A stretch of 64,000 bases of DNA, from contig NZ_JH379027.1 in NCBI RefSeq assembly GCF_000235505.1, positions 917,408 to 981,407 of the forward strand. The letters run 5' to 3'. The DNA is from Hungatella hathewayi WAL-18680 (GTDB taxonomy: Bacteria > Bacillota > Clostridia > Lachnospirales > Lachnospiraceae). The position numbers and the translations under genes are program-made. Numbering within the stretch: the stretch's first letter is position 1; each line of letters opens with the position of its first letter. Shown piece by piece: positions 1 through 8,382 of this stretch. Below the pieces are notes generated by a model. The model saw only the letters and a program-made list of their open reading frames with translations. It did no database searches and was not told the origin of the DNA.

Positions 1-1
1 G

Positions 2-835
2 CTGGCCAGGGGGATGTTTCGCCGGAAGGCCGGGATTATTGCCATGCTGGTGCCAAGCATCAAGCATCCTTTTTTTGCATCCCTTGCCGACTGTATTGAG
101 CGGAAACTGTACGAGCAGGGATACAAGCTCATGCTGTGCAGTACCTCCGACGATGTGGAGCGGGAGCGGGAATATCTGAAATTCTTAAAATCCAATATTG
201 TGGACGGGGTCATTATGGCGGTGAGCAATCTGGATAAGGAGGATTATGAAGTCTTCCAGAAACCCATGATTATGCTGGATTACGATGCTGCCGAGAAGAT
301 TCCTGTGGTGGTCTCGGACCATCGCATGGGAGGCCGCCTGGCTGCTGAAGAGTTTATAAAAAATCACTGTAAGTACGTGATTCATCTGTGCAATGATGAG
401 CCGGCCAGCCGTGTCATCTCCTATGAGGCGCATCTGGAGCTGGAAGCTGTTTTGAAAGAGCAGGGAATTGACAGCCGAAAAGTGGAGATCAGGTGGAACA
501 GCTTTGATTTCGACGGTTATTTTGAACTTGCCAGACTGATCTTGGAGAATTATCCGGAGATTGACGGAGTGATGGCCGCTGATATGCCTGCCATGGCATT
601 TTTAAATGCGGCGCAGGCCCTGGGGAGGAAGATACCGGAGGAGTTTCGGGTCGTGGCCTATGACGGTACCTATGTGGTCAATATGAATCCGCAGAAAATG
701 ACGACGATTGTCCAGCCCATCGAGACGATCTCAGAGAAGGTAGTGGAGGTTATGATGAAGCTGGTGGATAAGGAGCCCATTGAGGTGCGGGATGTGAGAA
801 TCCCGGTAAGCATCCGGCAGGGAAAGACAACTTAA
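2..835 (+). CDS. LacI-family transcriptional regulator, 5' end outside window
   Basis: Sugar-responsive repressor of the LacI/GalR family. The window holds only the periplasmic-binding-protein-like effector domain; the N-terminal helix-turn-helix is upstream of base 1. The reading frame is open from base 2, so the ATG at 14 is internal. Family signatures are the GIIAMLVPSIKHPFFA opening strand, DGVIMAV, the VVSDHRMGG segment and the C-terminal VVAYDGTYV and TTIVQP motifs. It directly precedes an operator-flanked promoter and a sugar ABC importer with an alpha-glucosidase, so it probably represses that operon (inference). The 47899-48888 regulator has the same fold and similar wording (KMMLCNA, VVTSDHYQGG). 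Confidence 0.9.
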   Translation: MARGMFRRKAGIIAMLVPSIKHPFFASLADCIERKLYEQGYKLMLCSTSDDVEREREYLKFLKSNIVDGVIMAVSNLDKEDYEVFQKPMIMLDYDAAEKIPVVVSDHRMGGRLAAEEFIKNHCKYVIHLCNDEPASRVISYEAHLELEAVLKEQGIDSRKVEIRWNSFDFDGYFELARLILENYPEIDGVMAADMPAMAFLNAAQALGRKIPEEFRVVAYDGTYVVNMNPQKMTTIVQPIETISEKVVEVMMKLVDKEPIEVRDVRIPVSIRQGKTT

Positions 836-923
836 AAAAGATGCCGGATGGCCAGGGACAGGGACTTCCTATATGATGAGACATTATTCACATGAAAATC
901 AGAGAAAAAAACAGGAAAACATA

Positions 924-952
924 TTGACTTTGTAAAACCTAGAGCGTATAAT
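924..952 (+). promoter_or_regulatory. Sigma-A promoter of the alpha-glucoside importer operon
   Basis: TTGACT at 924-929 and a perfect TATAAT at 947-952 are separated by 17 bp. Transcription would start near 959, just before the palindrome at 967, so a repressor bound there would block initiation or early elongation. Confidence 0.85.
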
Positions 953-966
953 GCAAATATAAGACA

Positions 967-980
967 TGAAACATGTTTCA
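967..980 (+). promoter_or_regulatory. LacI-type operator O1
   Basis: Perfect 14-bp palindrome TGAAACATGTTTCA lying just after the predicted transcription start. Its shape (central pair with GAAAC/GTTTC half sites) is typical of LacI/GalR operators. The likely binder is the LacI regulator ending at 835. Confidence 0.75.
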
Positions 981-1020
981 AACAACAGACCCCATACCGG
1001 GGTCAAAAAAATAACTGAAA

Positions 1021-1034
1021 TGAAACACGTTTCA
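1021..1034 (+). promoter_or_regulatory. LacI-type operator O2
   Basis: TGAAACACGTTTCA repeats the upstream palindrome with one change in the centre. The two sites are 54 bp apart, compatible with cooperative binding. It lies in the untranslated leader of the binding-protein gene. Confidence 0.65.
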
Positions 1035-1083
1035 TTTGCGACAGGGAACTAAGGGGAGCAAACAGGAAGGAGTAAGAACCGGG

Positions 1084-2556
1084 ATGAGGGTAAAACAGGC
1101 AGTACTGATGTTAGCGGCTGGCATCATGACGGTGGGGCTTGCAGGGTGTGGACAGAAAACAAAGGACTATGACGTCTATTTCTTTAACAGCAAATCCGAG
1201 ATTGCAGAGAGTTTGGATGAGCTGGCAATGGAGTACGAGGCGGAGACCGGTAAACGGGTGAAGACCTTTACCGTGGGAACGACGGAGAGCGCGGAGACGA
1301 TGCGCTCGGAATTAAAATCCAGGGATTATCCGACCGTCTTTACCTCCAATGCGGTGGCATTTGAGGAGTGGAAGTCGGCGGGATTCGCGGTAGGTGTGGA
1401 TGGAATCATGAACCCGGAATTAAAGGCACTTTACGAGGAGTTGCCGGATACCATCAAGCTGCAGTTTGATGGGGAAGGCAACTATGGAATTCCGTACAAT
1501 ATTGAGGGCTATGGCCTGATCGCTGACAGGCGGATGATTATGGACATTCTGGGGCTGGATGATATCCAGACATTCCAGGAGGATTATGCCGAAGCCGGAT
1601 ATGAGGAGTTTCAGAATATGGTCGTGGCTATGGATGCATTTATCAAGGGGAAACCGGGCCAGACCTTTACCCTGAATGGGAAGCCCTATGCCGCCGCCGG
1701 CGGGGAGAGCGGGATTGCGAAGAATTTAAACGGCGTATTCTCCATCGCGGGCGCGGAGAAATGGACATATGGCAACCATTTTGGAAATTACCCCATCAGC
1801 GCTGTCTACAAGGATATCTACGACGTGCGGGGAGCGGACGCTTCCAAGGCGGACCAGATGCTGGAGCCGTTGGTGAAGTCCTTACAGGAACTTGATTTTC
1901 TCACCCGCTATGCGGCCGGCGCTGACGGGCCGGTAGAGCGGGGACCCCGGTTTATCAACTCCACGGTCACCGGTTACGACCAGGCGGTGCAGACCTTCGC
2001 GGAGGGGAAAGCGGTCTTTATCAAGAACGGAAACTGGATATACAGCAACGTGGCCAAGATATCCGAGGACGTGGCGGAGAACTTGATGATGCTTCCCATG
2101 AAGCTGAACTTTGATGACAGCGACATCACGGTGGAGGGATTGGATATTAAGCAGATGAACCGCTCAATTCCGGAATTTGTATCACAGTACTATGTCATCA
2201 ATGCCAAGGCCACCGAGCAGGAGCGTAAGGATGCCGAGGATTTTGTGCTGTGGCTCAACACATCCGAGACCGGAACAGATTTTATTATAAACCGGTTTGC
2301 ATTTGTGCCCTTCAATGCGGACGAACACACAAAGCTGGATAACCCGTTGTCAAACGAGTTGATTAATTATAAGCTGAAAGGCAATCTGCTGGCCAACCCA
2401 TTTGACGCGGCTCCTGCCGCATGGGGGACCGAGATGTATGGAAAATATCTGATGGAGCAGTTGTTTATCAATCCGGAAGACTGGTCGGAGGAGACGTTAA
2501 GAGACATCGCCCAGGAGTGTATCGATTATTGGAAATCCGGCATGGATGAGTGGTAA
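1084..2556 (+). CDS. Extracellular solute-binding lipoprotein, CUT1 sugar importer
   Basis: Captures a sugar outside the cell and delivers it to the permeases encoded just downstream (2569-4302). The N-terminus has a lipoprotein signal: a basic start (MRVKQ), a hydrophobic stretch and a lipobox LAGC followed by GQK, so the Cys is lipid-anchored. The remaining ~465 residues look like family 1 solute-binding proteins. I chose the ATG at 1084 because AGGAAGGAG lies at the right distance; an in-frame TTG at 1036 abuts operator O2 and would add 16 polar residues before the signal peptide. The alpha-glucosidase at the operon end suggests isomaltose- or maltose-type oligosaccharides as ligand (inference). 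Confidence 0.9.
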   Translation: MRVKQAVLMLAAGIMTVGLAGCGQKTKDYDVYFFNSKSEIAESLDELAMEYEAETGKRVKTFTVGTTESAETMRSELKSRDYPTVFTSNAVAFEEWKSAGFAVGVDGIMNPELKALYEELPDTIKLQFDGEGNYGIPYNIEGYGLIADRRMIMDILGLDDIQTFQEDYAEAGYEEFQNMVVAMDAFIKGKPGQTFTLNGKPYAAAGGESGIAKNLNGVFSIAGAEKWTYGNHFGNYPISAVYKDIYDVRGADASKADQMLEPLVKSLQELDFLTRYAAGADGPVERGPRFINSTVTGYDQAVQTFAEGKAVFIKNGNWIYSNVAKISEDVAENLMMLPMKLNFDDSDITVEGLDIKQMNRSIPEFVSQYYVINAKATEQERKDAEDFVLWLNTSETGTDFIINRFAFVPFNADEHTKLDNPLSNELINYKLKGNLLANPFDAAPAAWGTEMYGKYLMEQLFINPEDWSEETLRDIAQECIDYWKSGMDEW

Positions 2557-2568
2557 AGGGGAGAGAAA

Positions 2569-3465
2569 ATGGAGAGATATTATAATAAGTGGTTTAAAAT
2601 TCTGGTAATCCCGGCGATCCTGTTGTTTACCGTGGTCATTCTGATTCCGTTTGGCATGGGGCTTGCCTATTCGTTTACGGCATGGAGAGGGTCTTATTTC
2701 AAGGGCTCCGAGCACTGGTGGGGCGCTCTTGTCGGATTTAAGAATTACATAAAAGTATTTCACTCACAGAAATTCATGACGGCCCTCATCTACACGCTGA
2801 AATTTACGGTGGTGGCGGTGATATTTAAAAATGTCACCAGCCTTTGTCTGGCGATGATGGTCAAGAAGATTGGAAAAGGGAAGGGAGTGTTCCGGACAAT
2901 CTATTTCTTCCCCAACCTTTTGGGCGGCCTGGCTATGGGCTTTGTGTGGAGTTTCATTTTCCAGAACGTGTTTTCCCTGATTCTGTTTGGCGGGGATTCA
3001 CCGCTTCAGATTCCATTTTTGAGCAATATGCTTCAGGACCCGAAAAAGGCGGTGATTGCCATGGCAATGATGGCGACATGGCAGACCGCCGGCTACATGA
3101 TGCTGATTTATCTTAATGGTTTAAACAATATACCTGAAGACTTATATGAGGCGGCTTCCATCGACGGGGCTTCCGCCTGGCAGAAATTCAAGAGCATTAC
3201 GGTTCCCATGCTGATGCCGGCGTTTACGGTGGTGTTCTTCCTCACACTGTCCGGCAGCTTTAAGATGCTGGATGAGAACCTGGCCCTGACGGAAGGCAAC
3301 TTTGGCACCAGGATGCTGTCCTTGCAGATTCTTCTCTCTACCAGGGAGAATACACCGCCTAACTACGGTATGGCCCAGGCGCAGGCAGTCATCTTCTTCC
3401 TGCTGATTGCGGTTATTTCGATTGTGCAGGTTATCATCACCAAACGAAAGGAGATTGAGGCATAG
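2569..3465 (+). CDS. Sugar ABC transporter permease, MalF type
   Basis: Inner-membrane permease subunit with about six transmembrane helices. The EAA loop that docks the ATPase is present as YEAASIDGASAWQKF around residue 200. It sits 12 bp after the binding-protein stop and abuts the next permease, indicating one operon. No ATPase gene is encoded here; CUT1 systems of Clostridia commonly share a single MsmK/UgpC-type ATPase encoded elsewhere (known of the family). Confidence 0.92.
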   Translation: MERYYNKWFKILVIPAILLFTVVILIPFGMGLAYSFTAWRGSYFKGSEHWWGALVGFKNYIKVFHSQKFMTALIYTLKFTVVAVIFKNVTSLCLAMMVKKIGKGKGVFRTIYFFPNLLGGLAMGFVWSFIFQNVFSLILFGGDSPLQIPFLSNMLQDPKKAVIAMAMMATWQTAGYMMLIYLNGLNNIPEDLYEAASIDGASAWQKFKSITVPMLMPAFTVVFFLTLSGSFKMLDENLALTEGNFGTRMLSLQILLSTRENTPPNYGMAQAQAVIFFLLIAVISIVQVIITKRKEIEA

Positions 3466-4302
3466 ATGAACGGCAAGAAAAATGCAGTAAAATTCGGTTT
3501 ATACGCGGTGCTGACTCTGATAGCCGTATACACGCTGTTTCCCATATATTTTCTGTTTGTGAATTCCTTTAAGAGCCAGAAGGAAATTGTGGCGGCGCCT
3601 ATGTCGTTGCCGGCAGCCTGGAATTTTGATTATCTGAAAAATGCGGCGGCCCAGATTCATCTGCTGGAGTCGGCGGCAAATACCATCTTCATCACGGTTG
3701 TGGCCGTCACGCTGATTGTCCTGGTGGCCTCGGTCACCGCCTGGATGATGGTGAGAAGCAAGAGCAAGGCCAGCAATGTGCTGTTTCTGGTATTTACGGC
3801 GGCCATGCTGATTCCCTTCCAGTCCGTGATGTATCCGCTGGTCAGTCTGATGGAACGTCTGGGACTCAAGAATACCTTTGGCCTGATTTTGATGTACGGC
3901 GGATTTGGACTGAGCATGACGGTCTTTATGTACCACGGATTTTTTAAGAGCGTTCCGCTGTCACTGGAGGAAGCGGCCGTGATTGACGGGGCCAATATCT
4001 TTCAGCTGTTTTTCCACATCGTCTTCCCGTTAGTGAAGCCGATTACGGCCACGGTCATCATCACCAACGCCATGTGGATATGGAATGATTATCTGCTTCC
4101 ATTTTTAATTATTGGAAACAACAAGAGCAAGACGCTGACACTCAGCCTGTATTACGCAAAGAGTCTTTCGGGCCAGTATGGCAATCCGTGGGAGTTGATA
4201 TTTCCGGCAGTGCTGATTTGTGTGATTCCAATCCTGGTGATATTTATCTTTTTGCAGAAAAACATTATAGAGGGAATTGCGGCCGGAGCAGTCAAAGGAT
4301 AG
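3466..4302 (+). CDS. Sugar ABC transporter permease, MalG type
   Basis: Second permease subunit of the importer, with about six membrane helices. The EAA loop reads EEAAVIDGANIFQLF around residue 180, and the C-terminus ends in GIAAGAVKG, the usual ending of MalG-type CUT1 permeases. Its ATG directly follows the TAG of the preceding permease, so the two are translationally coupled and should form a heterodimer. Confidence 0.92.
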   Translation: MNGKKNAVKFGLYAVLTLIAVYTLFPIYFLFVNSFKSQKEIVAAPMSLPAAWNFDYLKNAAAQIHLLESAANTIFITVVAVTLIVLVASVTAWMMVRSKSKASNVLFLVFTAAMLIPFQSVMYPLVSLMERLGLKNTFGLILMYGGFGLSMTVFMYHGFFKSVPLSLEEAAVIDGANIFQLFFHIVFPLVKPITATVIITNAMWIWNDYLLPFLIIGNNKSKTLTLSLYYAKSLSGQYGNPWELIFPAVLICVIPILVIFIFLQKNIIEGIAAGAVKG

Positions 4303-4314
4303 GAGGTAGCAGTG

Positions 4315-5985
4315 ATGAAACAGGAATGGTGGAAAGAAGTTGTTGTGTATCAGATTTACCCTAAAAGTTTTCAGGATACGGATGGGGATGGGGTAGGAGA
4401 TATCCCGGGAATTATCAGCCGTCTGGATTATCTTCAGTGGCTGGGAGTGGATGTGCTGTGGATATCACCGGTGTACTGCTCTCCGATGGCGGATAACGGT
4501 TATGACATTTCCGATTATTATCATATTGACCCCACATTCGGGACGGATGAGGATATGGGCCGGCTGATTGAGGAGGCAGGGAAGCGTGGCATGAAGATTC
4601 TGATGGATTTGGTGGTGAACCATACCTCAGATGAGCATCCATGGTTCCGGGCCGCAATCGCGGACATGGACAGTGAGTACGCGTCCTATTATGTCTTTAA
4701 GGATGGAAAAGAGGGCTGTCCGCCTGACAATCTTAGGTCCTATTTTGGCGGTTCCGCCTGGGAGCGGGTGGGAGATACGGACCGGTATTATTTCCATGCG
4801 TTTGGAAAGAAGCAGCCGGATTTAAACTGGGATAATCCAAAGCTGAGGGATGAAATCTATCAGATGATGAACTACTGGCTGGACAAAGGCGTGTGCGGGT
4901 TCCGGGTGGATGCCATCGGGAATATCAAGAAGAATCTGGTTTTAGACCGTTACCCGGCGGATGGACCTGACGGCCTGTGTTACGCGGGAACCTGGATTCA
5001 GAATCAGCCCGGTATTGAGGACTTTCTGACGGAGATGAAGGAGCGGACCTTAAAGCCCCACAACAGCATGACGGTGGCGGAAGTCGGGGTGCCGGAGGAA
5101 CGGCTGGAGGAGTTTGTGGGGAAGGACGGATTTTTCTCCATGGTCTTTGATTTCAGCTATACGGACATTGACGTGCCGGATTCGGCGGAATGGTTTGTTC
5201 CCACCGGCTGGACGGTGAAGGATATCCGGGATAATTTATTCCATTCCCAGACAGCCACTCAGGCGATTGGGTGGGGGGCCGTATATCTGGAAAACCATGA
5301 CCAGCCCCGCTCTATCAATAAATATATTCCGGAAGCCGATATCAACCGGTACAGTAAAACAATGCTGGGAACTCTTTTTATGATGCTTCGCGGGACGCCG
5401 TTTATCTACCAGGGACAGGAGATTGGAATGACCAATATTCATATGGACACCCTGGACGACTATGATGATCTGGCCACCCACGACCAGTACCACAGGGCGA
5501 TGGAAGCCGGTGTGGGAGAGAAGGCGGCGTGGGAAGCCATTTACCGGAGAAGCCGGGACAACAGCAGGACGCCCATGCAGTGGGAGGATGACAGCCAGGC
5601 TGGTTTTTCCGCCGCAGAGCAGACGTGGCTGAAGGTCAATCCCAATTATAAAGAGATTAATGTGGAGAAAGAGAGAGCGGATGAGAAATCGGTTCTCCAC
5701 TATTACCGGAAGCTGATTGAGCTGAGAAAGCGGGAAGAATACCGGGATGTGGTAATCTTCGGAACCTTTGAACCATACGACACGGATGCAGAGCAGGTGA
5801 TTGCCTATGAGAGAATATGGGATGAAAAGCGGCTGCTGGTCCTGAACAATTTTGGAAAGCAGGAGCAGGAGGTGCGGCTGCCGGAGGGAATCGGAGAAAC
5901 GGTACTCTGTAATTATGACGGGGAACAGGACCTGGTGGATGGAGTTTACAGGCTCAGACCTTATGAGAGCGTGATTTTAAGTTAA
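4315..5985 (+). CDS. GH13 alpha-glucosidase (oligo-1,6-glucosidase type)
   Basis: Cytoplasmic glycoside hydrolase of family 13 that would release glucose from imported alpha-glucosides. The four family motifs are visible: DLVVNH (region I), GFRVDA with nucleophile Asp199, TVAEVG with acid/base Glu256, and ENHDQPR with transition-state Asp329. The opening VYQIYPKSFQDTDGDG and the 556-residue length fit oligo-1,6-glucosidase or trehalose-6-phosphate hydrolase; the ABC importer rather than a PTS favours the former (inference). There is no signal peptide. AGGAGG at 4301 supports either GTG 4312 or ATG 4315; I use the ATG. Confidence 0.92.
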   Translation: MKQEWWKEVVVYQIYPKSFQDTDGDGVGDIPGIISRLDYLQWLGVDVLWISPVYCSPMADNGYDISDYYHIDPTFGTDEDMGRLIEEAGKRGMKILMDLVVNHTSDEHPWFRAAIADMDSEYASYYVFKDGKEGCPPDNLRSYFGGSAWERVGDTDRYYFHAFGKKQPDLNWDNPKLRDEIYQMMNYWLDKGVCGFRVDAIGNIKKNLVLDRYPADGPDGLCYAGTWIQNQPGIEDFLTEMKERTLKPHNSMTVAEVGVPEERLEEFVGKDGFFSMVFDFSYTDIDVPDSAEWFVPTGWTVKDIRDNLFHSQTATQAIGWGAVYLENHDQPRSINKYIPEADINRYSKTMLGTLFMMLRGTPFIYQGQEIGMTNIHMDTLDDYDDLATHDQYHRAMEAGVGEKAAWEAIYRRSRDNSRTPMQWEDDSQAGFSAAEQTWLKVNPNYKEINVEKERADEKSVLHYYRKLIELRKREEYRDVVIFGTFEPYDTDAEQVIAYERIWDEKRLLVLNNFGKQEQEVRLPEGIGETVLCNYDGEQDLVDGVYRLRPYESVILS

Positions 5986-6018
5986 AACCGAAAACCGGCT
6001 GTGATGGCGGGAAAAAAC

Positions 6019-6049
6019 ATGCCCTGCGTGCGTTATGCATGCGGGGCAT
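6019..6049 (+). terminator. Possible hairpin terminator after the alpha-glucosidase
   Basis: ATGCCCTGCGTGC at 6019-6031 pairs imperfectly with GCATGCGGGGCAT at 6037-6049. No clear T-run follows, so it may be a processing or stabilising hairpin rather than an intrinsic terminator. Confidence 0.4.
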
Positions 6050-6106
6050 TTGGATGATGCCCAAAAGAGGGAAGGAACTGGAATCGGGCCGGCCCGGATG
6101 TCTTTA

Positions 6107-6135
6107 TTGACAATTAGCGGGAATTCATGTACAAT
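6107..6135 (+). promoter_or_regulatory. Sigma-A promoter of the CBS-domain membrane protein
   Basis: TTGACA at 6107-6112 and TACAAT at 6130-6135 with 17 bp between, about 50 bp before the TTG start at 6184. Confidence 0.8.
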
Positions 6136-6183
6136 CACTACTAAAATCAATAGAAAACCAAGTAGAAAGAAGGAGTGATATAG

Positions 6184-7467
6184 TTGGACTCAAGTGACGC
6201 CATACAGTTGCTTACATTAGTTATTTTAATTTTTTTATCTGCATTTTTTTCTTCATCGGAGACAGCTCTTACAACGGTGAACCGGATTCGTATCAGAAAC
6301 CTGGCGGAAGCGGGGGATGCGAGGGCCATTATTTTGACAAAGGTGATTGAGGACCAGGGTAAGATGCTGAGCGCAATTCTAATCGGAAACAACGTCGTGA
6401 ATCTGTACGCATCTTCACTAGCCACAACGCTGGCGATCAGTGTGTGGGGGAGCAAGATGATAGGCGTGGCAACCGGTATTCTGACTCTTGTGATTCTGGT
6501 GTTTGGTGAGATTACACCGAAGACACTGGCTACGCTTTCTGCGGAAACACTGTCCCTTCGCTGTGCCAAGATTATTTACGGTATGATGGTGGTGCTGACA
6601 CCGGTTATTTTTGTGGTGAACCAGTTATCCATGGGCGTGCTGTTCCTGCTTCGGATTGACCCCAACAAAAAGAGGGAGGCCATCACCGAGGATGAGCTCC
6701 GTACCATCGTGGAGGTCAGCCATGAGGAGGGCGTCATCGAGTCGGAAGAGAGAAAAATGATTAACAATGTATTCGACTTTGGTGAATCGCTGGCGAAAGA
6801 TATCATGGTGCCGAGAATTGACATGACTTTTGTCAATGTGGACGCCTCCTATCAGGAGCTGATTGATATCTTCCGGGAGGAGAAATATACCCGGATTCCG
6901 GTCTACGAGGATACCACGGATAATGTCATCGGCATTATCAATATGAAGGACTTGCTGCTGCTGGACGACCGTGAAAATTTTAACATAAGAAATTTCCTGC
7001 GCCAGCCGCTGTATACTTATGAGTTTAAGAAGACGTCGGAGCTGATGATTGAGATGCGGCAGACGTTTAACAATATTGTGATTGTTCTGGATGAGTACGG
7101 CTCCACGGCGGGACTTATCACGTTGGAGGATATGCTGGAGGAAATCGTCGGGGAAATCCGCGACGAGTACGACGAGGAAGAGGAGGAAAGCCTGGTGGAG
7201 GTAAACCCCGGAGAATATCTGGTGGAGGGCTCGATCAAGCTGGACGACTTAAACGACTGGCTGGGACTGTCCCTGGAGTCTGAAGATTATGATTCCATCG
7301 GTGGCCTGGTGATTGGTCTTTTGGACCACCTGCCGGACGAGGGCGAGGAAGTGACCTGCGAGGGCATCCGCCTGGTGGTGGAGAAGGTGGACAAAAACAG
7401 GATTGAGAGTATCCGGATGTTCCTGCCGCAGAGTGAGGCGGAAGAGGCGGAGACGGAAGAAGCATAG
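6184..7467 (+). CDS. CNNM/CorC-type membrane protein with CBS domains
   Basis: Member of the HlyC/CorC (DUF21-CBS) family, whose studied members act in Mg2+/Co2+ efflux or are annotated as hemolysins. Domains in order: an N-terminal membrane region with about four helices (residues ~5-150, including FFSSSETAL), a paired CBS domain region (~200-330, with MVPRIDM and EYGSTAGLITLEDMLEEIVGEI) and a C-terminal CorC_HlyC domain (~345-420). The TTG start is supported by AGAAGGAG seven bases upstream; no ATG fits. Monocistronic, with its own promoter and a hairpin after the stop. Confidence 0.9.
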   Translation: MDSSDAIQLLTLVILIFLSAFFSSSETALTTVNRIRIRNLAEAGDARAIILTKVIEDQGKMLSAILIGNNVVNLYASSLATTLAISVWGSKMIGVATGILTLVILVFGEITPKTLATLSAETLSLRCAKIIYGMMVVLTPVIFVVNQLSMGVLFLLRIDPNKKREAITEDELRTIVEVSHEEGVIESEERKMINNVFDFGESLAKDIMVPRIDMTFVNVDASYQELIDIFREEKYTRIPVYEDTTDNVIGIINMKDLLLLDDRENFNIRNFLRQPLYTYEFKKTSELMIEMRQTFNNIVIVLDEYGSTAGLITLEDMLEEIVGEIRDEYDEEEEESLVEVNPGEYLVEGSIKLDDLNDWLGLSLESEDYDSIGGLVIGLLDHLPDEGEEVTCEGIRLVVEKVDKNRIESIRMFLPQSEAEEAETEEA

Positions 7468-7511
7468 AAGAAATAAACGAATCACAGAAGGGCCGGAACC
7501 GGCCGTTTGAA

Positions 7512-7564
7512 GACATGGCCCCCGGAGAAGTGGAAAAGAAGTTCCCTTCCCCGGGGGTCTTGTC
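7512..7564. terminator. Bidirectional hairpin between convergent genes
   Basis: Arms 7512-7525 and 7551-7564 pair at 13 of 14 positions around a GC-rich core (GGCCCCCGG / CCGGGGGTC). It sits between the plus-strand CBS gene and the minus-strand membrane gene, and could terminate both. A small perfect palindrome GGCCGGAACCGGCC lies just before it at 7491-7504. Confidence 0.6.
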
Positions 7565-7594
7565 TGTGATATGGGAGTGACGCGTCCCCCGCTG

Positions 7595-7954
7595 TCAGCT
7601 CAGGACACCTCCCACAACGCCGCTGGCTACGCACATGCCCATGACGGTAAACAGCTGTGTCGGCGTGGCGGCGATTCCCCGCTTTAAGCACAGCGAGACT
7701 AAAAACAGCACGGCGAAATACAGGATTCCGGCCAGGAACCCGCAGAAAAACCGTTTCTGGCGGAAGCCTTTTCCCATGAGGAACCCGCCCGCCAGGCAGG
7801 AAAAAATGTAGACCGCATTGACGGCCATCTGTACCTGGCTTTCTTTCCAGCGCAGTTTATAGAGGGCAAAGGATATGACCACCAGTAAAATACCGGAAAG
7901 AATGTAGGAAAAGAGAAGCGAGCGCACAATGACTTTCAGTTTGGATGATTCCAT
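7595..7954 (-). CDS. TIGR04086-like four-helix membrane protein
   Basis: Small hydrophobic protein of 119 residues with about four predicted membrane helices (SLLFSYILSGILLVVISFAL, VYIFSCLAGGFLMG, FFCGFLAGILYFAVLFLV, VMGMCVASGVVGGVL). It resembles the TIGR04086 family, which in Clostridia is typically found beside the SCIFF system; function unknown. I chose the ATG at 7954 (MESSKLKV) because AAGAGG precedes it; the frame stays open 27 residues further upstream without a better start. It diverges from scfA. Confidence 0.75.
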   Translation of the reverse strand: MESSKLKVIVRSLLFSYILSGILLVVISFALYKLRWKESQVQMAVNAVYIFSCLAGGFLMGKGFRQKRFFCGFLAGILYFAVLFLVSLCLKRGIAATPTQLFTVMGMCVASGVVGGVLS

Positions 7955-8027
7955 AAAACCTCTTAAATGGTTGTTTTGCTTTAATATATTCAGAAGGCAG
8001 GCAGGATATGTCCATGTTCTAAAAAAC

Positions 8028-8056
8028 TTGCACATGAAGGCAGACTATGATATAAT
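8028..8056 (+). promoter_or_regulatory. Promoter of scfA
   Basis: TTGCAC at 8028-8033 and a perfect TATAAT at 8051-8056, 17 bp apart, about 65 bp before the scfA ATG. Confidence 0.75.
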
Positions 8057-8123
8057 CCTTAGGAAAACTGACATAATGGGCGGAAAAAGCACGTATGTTA
8101 CATATAATCAGGAGGGTGATATC

Positions 8124-8270
8124 ATGAAGAAAGTAAAAACACTGAATACCAACACATTAAAGGATTCCATGAAGAAGGGCGGCTGCGGCGAGTGCCAGAC
8201 ATCCTGCCAGTCAGCCTGCAAGACATCCTGCACGGTTGGCAACCAGACTTGTGAAAACAGCAACCGATAA
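8124..8270 (+). CDS. scfA: SCIFF ranthipeptide precursor (six Cys in forty-five)
   Basis: A 48-residue precursor peptide that is the substrate of the radical SAM maturase encoded next (8383-9774). All six family cysteines are present, at residues 21, 24, 28, 32, 36 and 43, following a basic leader (MKKVKTLNTNTLKDSMKKGG). The maturase installs thioether crosslinks from Cys sulfur to other residues (known of the family). The start is set by GGAGGGTGAT just upstream of ATG 8124. The family is nearly universal in Clostridia and has been linked to signalling or redox physiology rather than antibiosis. Confidence 0.95.
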   Translation: MKKVKTLNTNTLKDSMKKGGCGECQTSCQSACKTSCTVGNQTCENSNR

Positions 8271-8289
8271 TCAGTTCCTAAAGATTGCG

Positions 8290-8350
8290 AGGCAGGCAGT
8301 AAATACCCCTACGGTCCCCCGGGTTGTAGGGGTACTTATATTGTCTGCCT
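8290..8350 (+). terminator. Long hairpin between scfA and scfB
   Basis: A 23-nt left arm (8290-8312) pairs with 8326-8350, with a perfect TACCCCTAC/GTAGGGGTA top and a GGCAG/CTGCC base, around a C/G-rich loop. Only short T stretches follow. It probably limits read-through so that the precursor peptide is made in excess of the enzyme. Confidence 0.6.
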
Positions 8351-8382
8351 TATGTGTGTAAAAAGATAAGGAGAAACAACAG

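Noticed and set aside
2569..3465. Missing ATPase genes as evidence that the three importers are broken
   Set aside because: CUT1 importers in Clostridia usually share one ATPase encoded elsewhere, so absence here is normal.
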